Origin: Lederbergia galactosidilytica
GTDB taxonomy: Bacteria; Bacillota; Bacilli; Bacillales; Bacillaceae_C
Direction: 5' to 3'
NCBI RefSeq assembly: GCF_017873565.1
Contig: NZ_JAGGKH010000029.1
Span: forward strand, 1-39,901
Length of the DNA: 39,901 nt
In this document: in pieces, positions 33,430 through 39,901 of the stretch
How the letters are laid out: each line of letters starts with the position of its first letter
How positions within the stretch are numbered: position 1 is the first letter of the stretch
Position numbers and translations under genes: made by a program
Notes under the pieces: model-generated
The model's input: the letters and a program-made list of their open reading frames with translations, nothing else
Told to the model about the DNA's origin: nothing
Databases searched by the model: none

Positions 33430-33458
33430 ATAATATACCCCCATAGGTAAAATGTCAA
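33430..33458 (-). promoter_or_regulatory. promoter with CstR-type operator in its spacer (TusA-rhodanese unit)
   Basis: Minus strand TTGACA, 17-base spacer, TATTAT. The site TTACCT-ATGG-GGGTAT (33435-33450) fills the spacer: one half is perfect and the other is degenerate. Confidence 0.8.
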
Positions 33459-33675
33459 CCCATATTAATATTTTTCTCTTCGTGTCCCGTGTTTCGTTAC
33501 TGCTGTGAGGCCTGCACTTATATCGCTCTCCCTCAATTTAAATGCATACCTCTCAATTAAAAACTTTTATAGTTTTTAATTTATCCCTAATTTCATTACT
33601 CGCTACCTGATATTTGATCTTTTTTTCTAATTTCTCTCCTGATGTTTTTGAAAAATAAAGCTATACCACATAACA

Positions 33676-33705
33676 AAAAAGAGAGCGATCTATCGCTCTC
33701 TTTTT
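33676..33705 (-). terminator. terminator of the PTS gene
   Basis: A 14-bp stem AAAAAGAGAGCGAT / ATCGCTCTCTTTTT with a 2-base loop and a T-run on the minus strand, 11 bases behind the PTS stop. Confidence 0.85.
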
Positions 33706-33715
33706 CCCACGCATT

Positions 33716-35671
33716 TTACTCAATATCTTCAAGTAATTTGTATGCTTCTGCTTTAGAAGTGGCCTGCAATAATTGCTCCCTGAAATCCTCATCCATCAAT
33801 TTTCGGGATAGCATTTGCAAAATTTTCAAATGAGCATCGCCTGCCGCTTTTTCAGGGACAGCAATCATAAAGATTAGTTTGGCGTCTGTGCCGTCTAAGC
33901 TATTCCAGTCAACTCCATCACGTTTAATTCCAAAGGCAACGGCTGGATGTTTGACTGCAGAGGATTTTCCGTGCGGAATAGCGATATTCATTCCAAGTCC
34001 GGTTGAACTTTGTTCCTCACGATTTAATATCGCCTCTTTAAATTCTTCTTTGGAGTTCAATACCGCACTTGCATCAAGTTTGCTAATTAACTCGTCTATA
34101 ACATCGTCACGTGTCACACCAGCAAGTTCAGGTTCAATTAAATATTCACTTGTAATATCCGTTAATTTTTTAATTTCTATATTAGAGGTGTTTTCTTCTG
34201 GCTTCTCAACTTTTTCCTCTTGCATAGGTTCTGTTGTAGTGACTCCTGTGCCATCAGCAACCGCCTCTGCTGGTACTCTATCTACATTCTTTTTAAGTGC
34301 TAAAACTAAGAGGACAGTGACAATTACACCAATAATTACAGCAACGAAGAACATGACAACATTATTAACCGCTCCTAGTACGGCGACAATTGGTCCTCCA
34401 TGTGCCACTCTATCGCCAACTCCAGATATCATCGCAACGACAGATCCAACCATTGAGCCTACAACGATACTTGGTATAACCCGTAGAGGATCTTGGGCTG
34501 CAAATGGGATAGCTCCTTCTGTAATTCCAAAAAGTCCCATCGTGAAGGAGGCCTTTCCAGCTTCTCTTTCGGTTGGGAGAAATTTATGCTTATTGATAAA
34601 TGTTGCAAGTCCTAAACCAATTGGTGGTATACAGATAGCAACTGCAATTGGACCCATGATTTCATAATTCCCTTCAGAGATCATCGCTGATCCGAACAGG
34701 AATGCCACTTTGTTGAATGGACCGCCCATATCAACTGCAATCATTCCACCAAGAATAATCGCAAGTAAAATCGAACTTCCTCCCTGCATACCTGCAAGAG
34801 CATTTGTTAGAAGTTCAAATACTTGTGCAATAGGAGCACCAATCACGTAAATAAATAATAGACCTACAATAACAGAAGAAATAATCGGAATAAAAATGAT
34901 TGGCATAATTGGTAGAACAGCTTTAGGGACTTTTATTTTCTTAATCGCTAAAGCTACATAACCAGCTAGAAAACCAGCTATAATACCACCTATGAAACCA
35001 GCACCTGCTTCACTTCCATAAAAACTACCATTTGCTGCAATATATCCACCAATCATCCCTGGAACGAGCCCGGGTCTATCAGCAATACTAACAGCAATAA
35101 AACCAGCCAATATCGGAACCATAAACATGAATGCCGTCGAACCAAGACTTTCTATCTGTTTCCAAATCGAATTTTCCGGAATGACAATTCCACCAGGCGT
35201 TTGTTCGCCACCAAGTGTTAATGCAAGAGCTATCAATAAACCTCCAACGACAATAAAAGGTACCATATAAGATACGCCGCTCATTAAATGTTTATAAATT
35301 GGATTCTCTTTTTTAGGATTACTATTGGACTGATTGGCAGCGGCCAACTCAGGTTTATAAATGGAGACATCTCCTTCTAAAACTTTTTTTATTAATTCCT
35401 CTGGTTTATGGACACCATCTTGAACACCTGTAATGATGAGCTTTTTACCTACAAATCGTTCCTTTTCTACTGCTTTATCTGCTGCGATGATAATCCCATC
35501 GGCTTCCGCAATATCTTGCTCTGTTAATTCGTTCTCTATACCAATGGAACCTTGTGTCTCAACTTTTATATCGACACCTAAAGCTTCTCCAGCTTTTTGC
35601 AAATTCTCTGCAGCCATATAGGTATGAGCAATACCAACGGGACAAGCCGTTACTGCTAAAATTTTCGCCAT
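33716..35671 (-). CDS. PTS fructose-family EIIBCA transporter (ManP-like)
   Basis: A 651-residue phosphotransferase permease. Domain order is EIIB (1-100, phospho-cysteine Cys10 in TACPVGIAHTYMAAEN), EIIC membrane domain (about 125-460) and EIIA (about 505-651, phospho-histidine His567 in AIPHGKSS). The order B-C-A and the length fit B. subtilis ManP (mannose) rather than FruA (A-B-C), but the sugar is not proven. Start ATG 35671 has AAGGGAGGAG upstream. No kinase, isomerase or regulator lies next to it, unlike most fru or man operons. Confidence 0.9.
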   Translation of the reverse strand: MAKILAVTACPVGIAHTYMAAENLQKAGEALGVDIKVETQGSIGIENELTEQDIAEADGIIIAADKAVEKERFVGKKLIITGVQDGVHKPEELIKKVLEGDVSIYKPELAAANQSNSNPKKENPIYKHLMSGVSYMVPFIVVGGLLIALALTLGGEQTPGGIVIPENSIWKQIESLGSTAFMFMVPILAGFIAVSIADRPGLVPGMIGGYIAANGSFYGSEAGAGFIGGIIAGFLAGYVALAIKKIKVPKAVLPIMPIIFIPIISSVIVGLLFIYVIGAPIAQVFELLTNALAGMQGGSSILLAIILGGMIAVDMGGPFNKVAFLFGSAMISEGNYEIMGPIAVAICIPPIGLGLATFINKHKFLPTEREAGKASFTMGLFGITEGAIPFAAQDPLRVIPSIVVGSMVGSVVAMISGVGDRVAHGGPIVAVLGAVNNVVMFFVAVIIGVIVTVLLVLALKKNVDRVPAEAVADGTGVTTTEPMQEEKVEKPEENTSNIEIKKLTDITSEYLIEPELAGVTRDDVIDELISKLDASAVLNSKEEFKEAILNREEQSSTGLGMNIAIPHGKSSAVKHPAVAFGIKRDGVDWNSLDGTDAKLIFMIAVPEKAAGDAHLKILQMLSRKLMDEDFREQLLQATSKAEAYKLLEDIE

Positions 35672-36425
35672 ATTTTCTCCTCCCTTAGAAATAATTTAAT
35701 CATTGACGTAGGAGAACTACTTACCTTATATAGTATCTCTTCTCGCGTAAATTATTTTTCTATTTTAGAATTAAAAGTTGTAATCTTGAGCCCCCTATAC
35801 CTCATACTGGCCCCTATTTGGCTTATCAGATCTTAGCCTCTAATTTTTCTATTATACTTAATCAACTTCTAACAGCTCTTTCTAAACACGCAACTATAAA
35901 CTTCTAATAAAGTACCTTGCATAAATCCACAGAAAGAAACAACCAATTAGATGAATTGGCTTAAAATCAAATAATATTTTAGGAAATTTCCCTTTTCAAG
36001 TTAAGTCCCCTAATAGCGTAAGTTTAAGATTCATTCTTACGCTAACCCCATCTCTTCTTTTTGTTAATCTAATCGTAATAAATTCTATCCATTTTATAAC
36101 CACTTTTTGTGCTTATCATCAAAATACCTTATGATCGTTGATTAACCAGAAAAAATGATAAATTGAGTCAAAGATTAGCCAAGGCCTTATCAACCTTCCT
36201 ATATTATCATACTTAAAACACTAGGGATAGAATTCAGCCTTCGCTTGTATTAATATTATGGCTAGTATAAAAATATCAAAAGAAGACTTCCGACATAATT
36301 GTTGAAAGTCTTGATTTTTATAAGGCTTCTCTATATTTAAGTTATAGTGGACTGAATTTTAATATATACCAATTTTTTCTCCATGCCTTGGCCATAGATG
36401 TTAACGCAATTATTGTAAAATCATC
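35672..36425. other. 754-bp gap, mostly featureless
   Basis: It holds two small hairpins: TAGCGTAAG / CTTACGCTA (36014-36022 with 36036-36044) and an imperfect stem at 36283-36312 with a T-run on the plus strand, looking like an orphan terminator. No convincing gene, so this may be decayed sequence. Confidence 0.45.
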
Positions 36426-37028
36426 TTACTTCGGCATATACCAGTAGGAATTCATACCTGACAATTGTTGAATCGCTCCTTTTGGCATTTGCCGTGCAGC
36501 ATTAAATACATTAAGATAATCTCCAACGCCCAGCAATAAACTAAGCAATGCAAATGAAAATACAATCTCCGTAATAGCCAAATTTTGCGGAAGCAAGATC
36601 CAAATTATTAAAGGAATCAAGCCAAATACTATATTTGGCAATAATGATAGAAAAATAAATCGGCCCTTTGATATGGGTGCAGTGGAAACAACGAAAACAG
36701 CTAAAGCCATTGGACTAGCCCATAATTCCACTTTTTCTCCTTTCGGAAAGACGATTGCATGTAAAAATTCGTGAGGTATGATCATTAAAATTGCCAAAAT
36801 AAATCCCCAAATATTAAAAAAGTTCATATCAACAATTTCTTTAATTAAAAGAGATTTGATTAAGATAGATAAAAAAATCAATATTAATACTGGTATAACA
36901 AACAGAGCTGCTACTACATTAAGTTCCAACATTGAATTGGGCTCTTTAAATTTTACTGCATGCGAAGGTAGGTCCCCTACCGGAAGTTGATCTTTGCTTT
37001 TATAAATTCCTTTCCATTTAAGCTTCAT
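36426..37028 (-). CDS. DUF3267 putative membrane zinc protease
   Basis: A 200-residue protein with four or five membrane spans and a zincin motif HEFLH at 86-90 inside or next to a span, typical of DUF3267 proteins. A second conserved part is GDYLNVFNAARQMPKGA near the C-terminus. Start ATG 37028 has GGGGGG upstream. The substrate is unknown and no partner gene is adjacent. Confidence 0.8.
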   Translation of the reverse strand: MKLKWKGIYKSKDQLPVGDLPSHAVKFKEPNSMLELNVVAALFVIPVLILIFLSILIKSLLIKEIVDMNFFNIWGFILAILMIIPHEFLHAIVFPKGEKVELWASPMALAVFVVSTAPISKGRFIFLSLLPNIVFGLIPLIIWILLPQNLAITEIVFSFALLSLLLGVGDYLNVFNAARQMPKGAIQQLSGMNSYWYMPK

Positions 37029-37697
37029 ACTATCCCCCCTTTTGAAATGATTGTACCTCTTAAGTTAGCAAACAAGTTAGTGATTTACCACCTTATATTT
37101 CTACTTTTTTGAATACTAAGTACCCTTCTAAATCTTATATATATCTATTTATAAGCTCATTATCATCTCTAATTACTTCTGTAATAATCGTGCTTAATAG
37201 CATACTAATTCCAATAAATATAAGAAAAAGTGATATTTTCAATTCTCTTTCTTTTAAGTTCCTTTTTCTCTCACCAATTATTTTGATTAAACTTTTTCCC
37301 CCATGAAGTCATCAACTCCATGCCTATATAGTAGTAAAGGAAGATCATGTTAAACAGATTTGCCTTTTCGCCTCTTATTCCTGAGCACACCTTGTGACCG
37401 GTTTTTCTAGCTTGTCATTCTGTTTAACTAACGGCATTTTCATTTCTTCCTTTATAAGCAAGACCTAACTGATCAAGTGCCTTCATATTCTTTACACATC
37501 AGATTTTCACTTACTGTGTAATGGATTGTTTGAAAGTATATATAACCTACAAAAGACAGAATACTTATAAGGATTGAACAGAAAATTATCAATACTTCCT
37601 TGAGTCCATGTAGGCCTCCAGATATACTAAGGATAGCATTGCTTAACAAGAATGGTCTCTTATCAGAAAGTATTAGTGCTTTATGGGAGCTGAACCA
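37029..37697. other. decayed-looking region with open-frame fragments
   Basis: On the minus strand a frame ending at 37135 reads NLKERELKISLFLIFIGISM then a polar tail, without a usable start codon. Another frame ends at 37473 with KEVLIIFCSILISILSFVGY and also lacks a start. Both look like pieces of small membrane proteins. I cannot call a gene. Confidence 0.4.
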
Positions 37698-38018
37698 ATG
37701 AATATAGATACTGGGTCCCTAGTAACTTTTATAATTATGTGGGGAATACCAACTTTTTTGGTTATTCGAAGCTATTTAAAAATGGATACCGATGATAAAA
37801 AGTCAACTATGAATAACTTTAAGTCGCGACGTTTTATTATAATAGGTGTTTTATTTATACATTTAGATATTTTATTCACTAACACTATAATCAAGATAAG
37901 TGGGATTGGTTTATTGCTTATTGGTGGAATTTTTTCAACAATAGATATGTGGAAGTTTAGTAAAATCAAAAGTTTGTTAAATCTTATTTTAATATCCATT
38001 GCTGTTTTCTTATCTTAA
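37698..38018 (+). CDS. small membrane protein, 106 residues
   Basis: The open frame begins at 37683, but GGGAG lies before ATG 37698, which is taken as the start. Three or four hydrophobic stretches are visible (about 8-24, 46-62, 66-80, 90-105) with a charged loop MDTDDKKSTMNNFKSRR. The family is not recognised. Codon use is very AT-rich, unlike the metabolic genes of the window. Confidence 0.5.
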   Translation: MNIDTGSLVTFIIMWGIPTFLVIRSYLKMDTDDKKSTMNNFKSRRFIIIGVLFIHLDILFTNTIIKISGIGLLLIGGIFSTIDMWKFSKIKSLLNLILISIAVFLS

Positions 38019-38619
38019 CTCAAATACTAAGATCCTTTCATTCAACATGCAAAAAATCAAGGTATACAATATTTTAATACTCAATAACCACTATATACCG
38101 CGAGAGTCCCCTATCCTGGCGTATCTGCAATGCCGTATATTTAAAATCTACATCGAAAAAACTGATTGCCTTTTCCTGTTAGATAAGCATTAACTATTTT
38201 ATGGATATTTAATCCATAAATCGTTTGAGCATTGATTATATTGTTCCCAACATTTTCAACCCCTTATCAATACTAATAAAGATCCAACCAAAGACCACAC
38301 TCATTAACGACAAATATCGATATAAAAAACCGCTCATTACTGCTATAATGAACGGTTGATATAACGAGATATTCTCTTAAAAATACTGATTAAAAGATAC
38401 CAGATGGATGCCAACGTGCGTACTAAGTATTATACCAAGACGTATTCCAAGCGACATTTCATGCTGGTATAGCGCTTGGAACAACGTAAAGATAGTCCAC
38501 GCTTGTTTTCCGGCCTGTACTTCGATATTTCAATGCCGCGGGGATTATACTACGTATAAGGAGGTGTAAATCACCTTTGACTTGTGCTACGACTAAATAG
38601 TGCATACTAATATGAAAAA
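38019..38619. other. gap before the tRNA array terminator
   Basis: It contains a hairpin at 38328-38357 (below), another stem TTCCAAGCG / CGCTTGGAA around 38448-38480, and no convincing gene. Confidence 0.4.
38328..38357 (-). terminator. second terminator-like hairpin downstream of the tRNA array
   Basis: Stem AACCGCTCATTA / TAATGAACGGTT with one mismatch and six T on the minus strand. It may catch read-through from the array or end an unseen transcript. Confidence 0.5.
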
Positions 38620-38650
38620 AGAGCGCATGGTCTTCTGACCAATACGCTCT
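38620..38650 (-). terminator. terminator of the tRNA array
   Basis: Stem AGAGCGCATGGTC / GACCAATACGCTCT with six T on the minus strand, 29 bases behind tRNA-Leu. Confidence 0.85.
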
Positions 38651-38678
38651 CAAACGTTGATATTACGCGGTTTCTGAA

Positions 38679-38760
38679 TACCGGTGGCCGGGGTCGAACC
38701 GGCACTCCGTGAGGAACACGATTTTGAGTCGTGCGCGTCTGCCTATTCCGCCACACCGGC
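38679..38760 (-). tRNA. tRNA-Leu(CAA)
   Basis: Class II tRNA with a long variable arm; anticodon loop CTCAAAA, acceptor GCCGGTG, 3' CCA not encoded. Last gene of the array. Confidence 0.96.
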
Positions 38761-38768
38761 ATAGTTCA

Positions 38769-38842
38769 TGGAGGCGGCAACCGGATTTGAACCGGTGATA
38801 AGGGTGTTGCAGACCCGTGCCTTACCACTTGGCTATGCCGCC
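38769..38842 (-). tRNA. tRNA-Cys(GCA)
   Basis: Anticodon loop CTGCAAC, acceptor GGCGGCA, encoded CCA. Confidence 0.97.
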
Positions 38843-38851
38843 AGAACTCCT

Positions 38852-38926
38852 TGGAGCGGAAGACGGGATTCGAACCCGCGACCCCCACCTTGGCAAGGTG
38901 GTGTTCTACCACTGAACTACTTCCGC
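38852..38926 (-). tRNA. tRNA-Gly(GCC)
   Basis: Anticodon loop TTGCCAA, acceptor GCGGAAG, encoded CCA. It complements the lone tRNA-Gly(UCC) at 14491-14564. Confidence 0.97.
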
Positions 38927-38932
38927 AAAAAA

Positions 38933-39004
38933 CTGGGCTAGCTGGATTCGAACCAACGAATGACGGAGTCAAAGTCCGTTGCCTTACCACTTGGCTATAG
39001 CCCA
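38933..39004 (-). tRNA. tRNA-Gln(UUG)
   Basis: Anticodon loop CTTTGAC, acceptor TGGGCTA, discriminator G, no encoded CCA. Confidence 0.97.
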
Positions 39005-39013
39005 ATAATATAA

Positions 39014-39090
39014 TGGGGCGACTAGTGGGAATCGAACCCACGAGTGTCGGAGCCACAATCCGATGCGTTAACCACTTCGCCATAGCCGCC
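39014..39090 (-). tRNA. tRNA-His(GUG)
   Basis: Anticodon loop TTGTGGC. The extra G(-1) is encoded at 39090 opposite discriminator C73; CCA is encoded. Confidence 0.96.
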
Positions 39091-39103
39091 ATAAATTTAA
39101 ATT

Positions 39104-39177
39104 TGGCAGGGGTAGTAGGAATCGAACCCACATCAAAGGTTTTGGAGACCTTCGTTTTACCATTAAACTATACCCCT
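39104..39177 (-). tRNA. tRNA-Trp(CCA)
   Basis: Anticodon loop CTCCAAA, acceptor AGGGGTA, discriminator G, encoded CCA. Its product is the effector of the trpB T-box in the same window. Confidence 0.97.
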
Positions 39178-39180
39178 AAA

Positions 39181-39265
39181 TGGTGGTGGGGGACGGATTC
39201 GAACCGCCGAACCCGGAGGGAGCGGATTTACAGTCCGCCGCGTTTAGCCACTTCGCTACCCCACC
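39181..39265 (-). tRNA. tRNA-Tyr(GUA)
   Basis: Class II tRNA; anticodon loop CTGTAAA, acceptor GGTGGGG, encoded CCA. Confidence 0.97.
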
Positions 39266-39280
39266 ATGATTTTATTAAAT

Positions 39281-39356
39281 GGTGGCTCAGGACGGAATCG
39301 AACCGCCGACACAAGGATTTTCAGTCCTTTGCTCTACCGACTGAGCTACTGAGCCT
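39281..39356 (-). tRNA. tRNA-Phe(GAA)
   Basis: Anticodon loop CTGAAAA, acceptor GGCTCAG, encoded CCA. Confidence 0.97.
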
Positions 39357-39375
39357 TATTACTAATATATGTAAA

Positions 39376-39452
39376 TGGCGGTCCGGACGGGACTCGAACC
39401 CGCGACCTCCTGCGTGACAGGCAGGCATTCTAACCAACTGAACTACCGGACC
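39376..39452 (-). tRNA. tRNA-Asp(GUC)
   Basis: Anticodon loop CTGTCAC, acceptor GGTCCGG, encoded CCA. Confidence 0.97.
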
Positions 39453-39456
39453 ATTA

Positions 39457-39530
<74 letters not shown>

Positions 39531-39543
39531 ACGAAAAGAAAAG

Positions 39544-39615
39544 TGACCCCTACGGGATTCGAACCCGTGTTACCGCCGTGAAAGGGCGGTGTCTTAACCG
39601 CTTGACCAAGGGGCC
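39544..39615 (-). tRNA. tRNA-Glu(UUC)
   Basis: Anticodon loop CTTTCAC, acceptor GGCCCCT with G2-U71 wobble, no encoded CCA. Confidence 0.97.
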
Positions 39616-39629
39616 AATATATTTTAGAA

Positions 39630-39721
39630 TGGCGGAGAGCAAGGGATTTGAACCCTTGAGACAGCGTTAGCCGCCTACACGATTTCCAATCGTGCTCCTT
39701 CGGCCACTCGGACAGCTCTCC
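39630..39721 (-). tRNA. tRNA-Ser(GGA)
   Basis: Class II tRNA; anticodon loop TTGGAAA, long variable arm, encoded CCA. Confidence 0.97.
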
Positions 39722-39725
39722 AATA

Positions 39726-39800
39726 TGGCTCCGCAGGTAGGATTCGAACCTACGACCGATCGGTTAACAGCCGATAGCTCTACCACTGAGCTACTGCGGA
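39726..39800 (-). tRNA. tRNA-Asn(GUU)
   Basis: Anticodon loop CTGTTAA, acceptor TCCGCAG, encoded CCA. First tRNA behind the 5S gene. Confidence 0.97.
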
Positions 39801-39807
39801 ATAATAT

Positions 39808-39901
39808 GCCTGGCAACGTCCTGCTCTCACAAGGGGAAGCCCCTTATTACCATCGGCGCTGAAGAGCTTAACTGCCGTGTTCGGGATGGGAACGGGTGTG
39901 A
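39808..39901 (-). rRNA. rrf: 5S ribosomal RNA (3' part, runs off the window)
   Basis: Minus strand contains TCACACCCGTTCCCATCCCG, AACACGGCAGTTAAGCTC and the 3' end GACGTTGCCAGGCA, typical of Bacillus 5S rRNA. About 94 of 116 bases are inside. It implies an rRNA operon to the right that is transcribed into the window. Confidence 0.95.

Noticed and set aside
33879-34667. 262-codon open frame on the plus strand
   Set aside because: It lies antisense inside the PTS gene, is rich in Ser/Thr as expected of a shadow frame, and has no ribosome site.
38766-39417. Open frames across the tRNA array on both strands (for example repeats of the type GIEPTS / GSNP)
   Set aside because: They are translations of tRNA T-arms and not proteins.

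Overview
The window looks like a chromosomal segment of a low-GC, spore-forming Bacillaceae. Evidence: prkA and yhbH, T-box control of trpB, strong AGGAGG ribosome sites, SigA-type promoters, a Bacillus-type 5S/tRNA array, and a group IIC intron end whose 5' domain resembles the Oceanobacillus iheyensis intron. Gene order queG - yhbB - trmL(cspR) - prkA - yhbH matches my memory of the B. subtilis yhb region, with an MFS pump/TetR pair and dispersed repeats placed inside it. No database search was possible, so the genus is not fixed.

Layout. 1-86: 5' end of a group IIC intron (minus strand), directly behind the terminator of a three-gene ABC importer of the tryptophan-transporter type (142-3002). 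3059-3680: a repeat element and a long hairpin. 3682-7014: yhbH and prkA (sporulation). 7504-7599: a 31-residue membrane peptide. 7704-10308: divergent MFS efflux pump and TetR regulator. 10474-14338: trmL, yhbB, queG and a B3/B4-domain protein. 14491-14564: lone tRNA-Gly(UCC). 14710-16626: esterase plus zinc dehydrogenase with a possible cre site. 16811-17169: repeat. 17173-19634: divergent Rieske oxygenase and NCS2 permease. 19979-20960: an internally deleted IS1182-type element between two copies of a terminator palindrome. 21001-22479: trpB under a Trp T-box. 22644-24734: GH43 glycosidase, HAD phosphatase and a small membrane protein.

25063-33458 is the most distinctive block: a reactive-sulfur (persulfide) cluster. 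It holds a CstR-type repressor with the C31/C60 pair, four separate small rhodanese genes (one of them degenerate and membrane-anchored), CoA-disulfide reductase-rhodanese, a TauE exporter, TusA, a rhodanese-metallo-beta-lactamase protein, a DsrE protein, TusA-rhodanese, a DUF302 protein, and an intact and a broken glutaredoxin. Palindromes of the form ATACCC-N4-GGGTAT sit in or beside three start regions; in two of them the palindrome lies exactly in the -35/-10 spacer. The likely logic is that persulfide oxidises CstR, the sites are released, and the sulfur is passed between rhodanese, TusA and DsrE proteins, oxidised by the MBL protein, reduced by CoADR-Rhd and exported by TauE.

33716-35671 is a fructose-family PTS EIIBCA transporter. 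35672-38680 is gene-poor and looks partly decayed, with a DUF3267 protein and a small membrane protein. 38679-39901 is a minus-strand array of 13 tRNAs behind a 5S rRNA that runs off the right edge.
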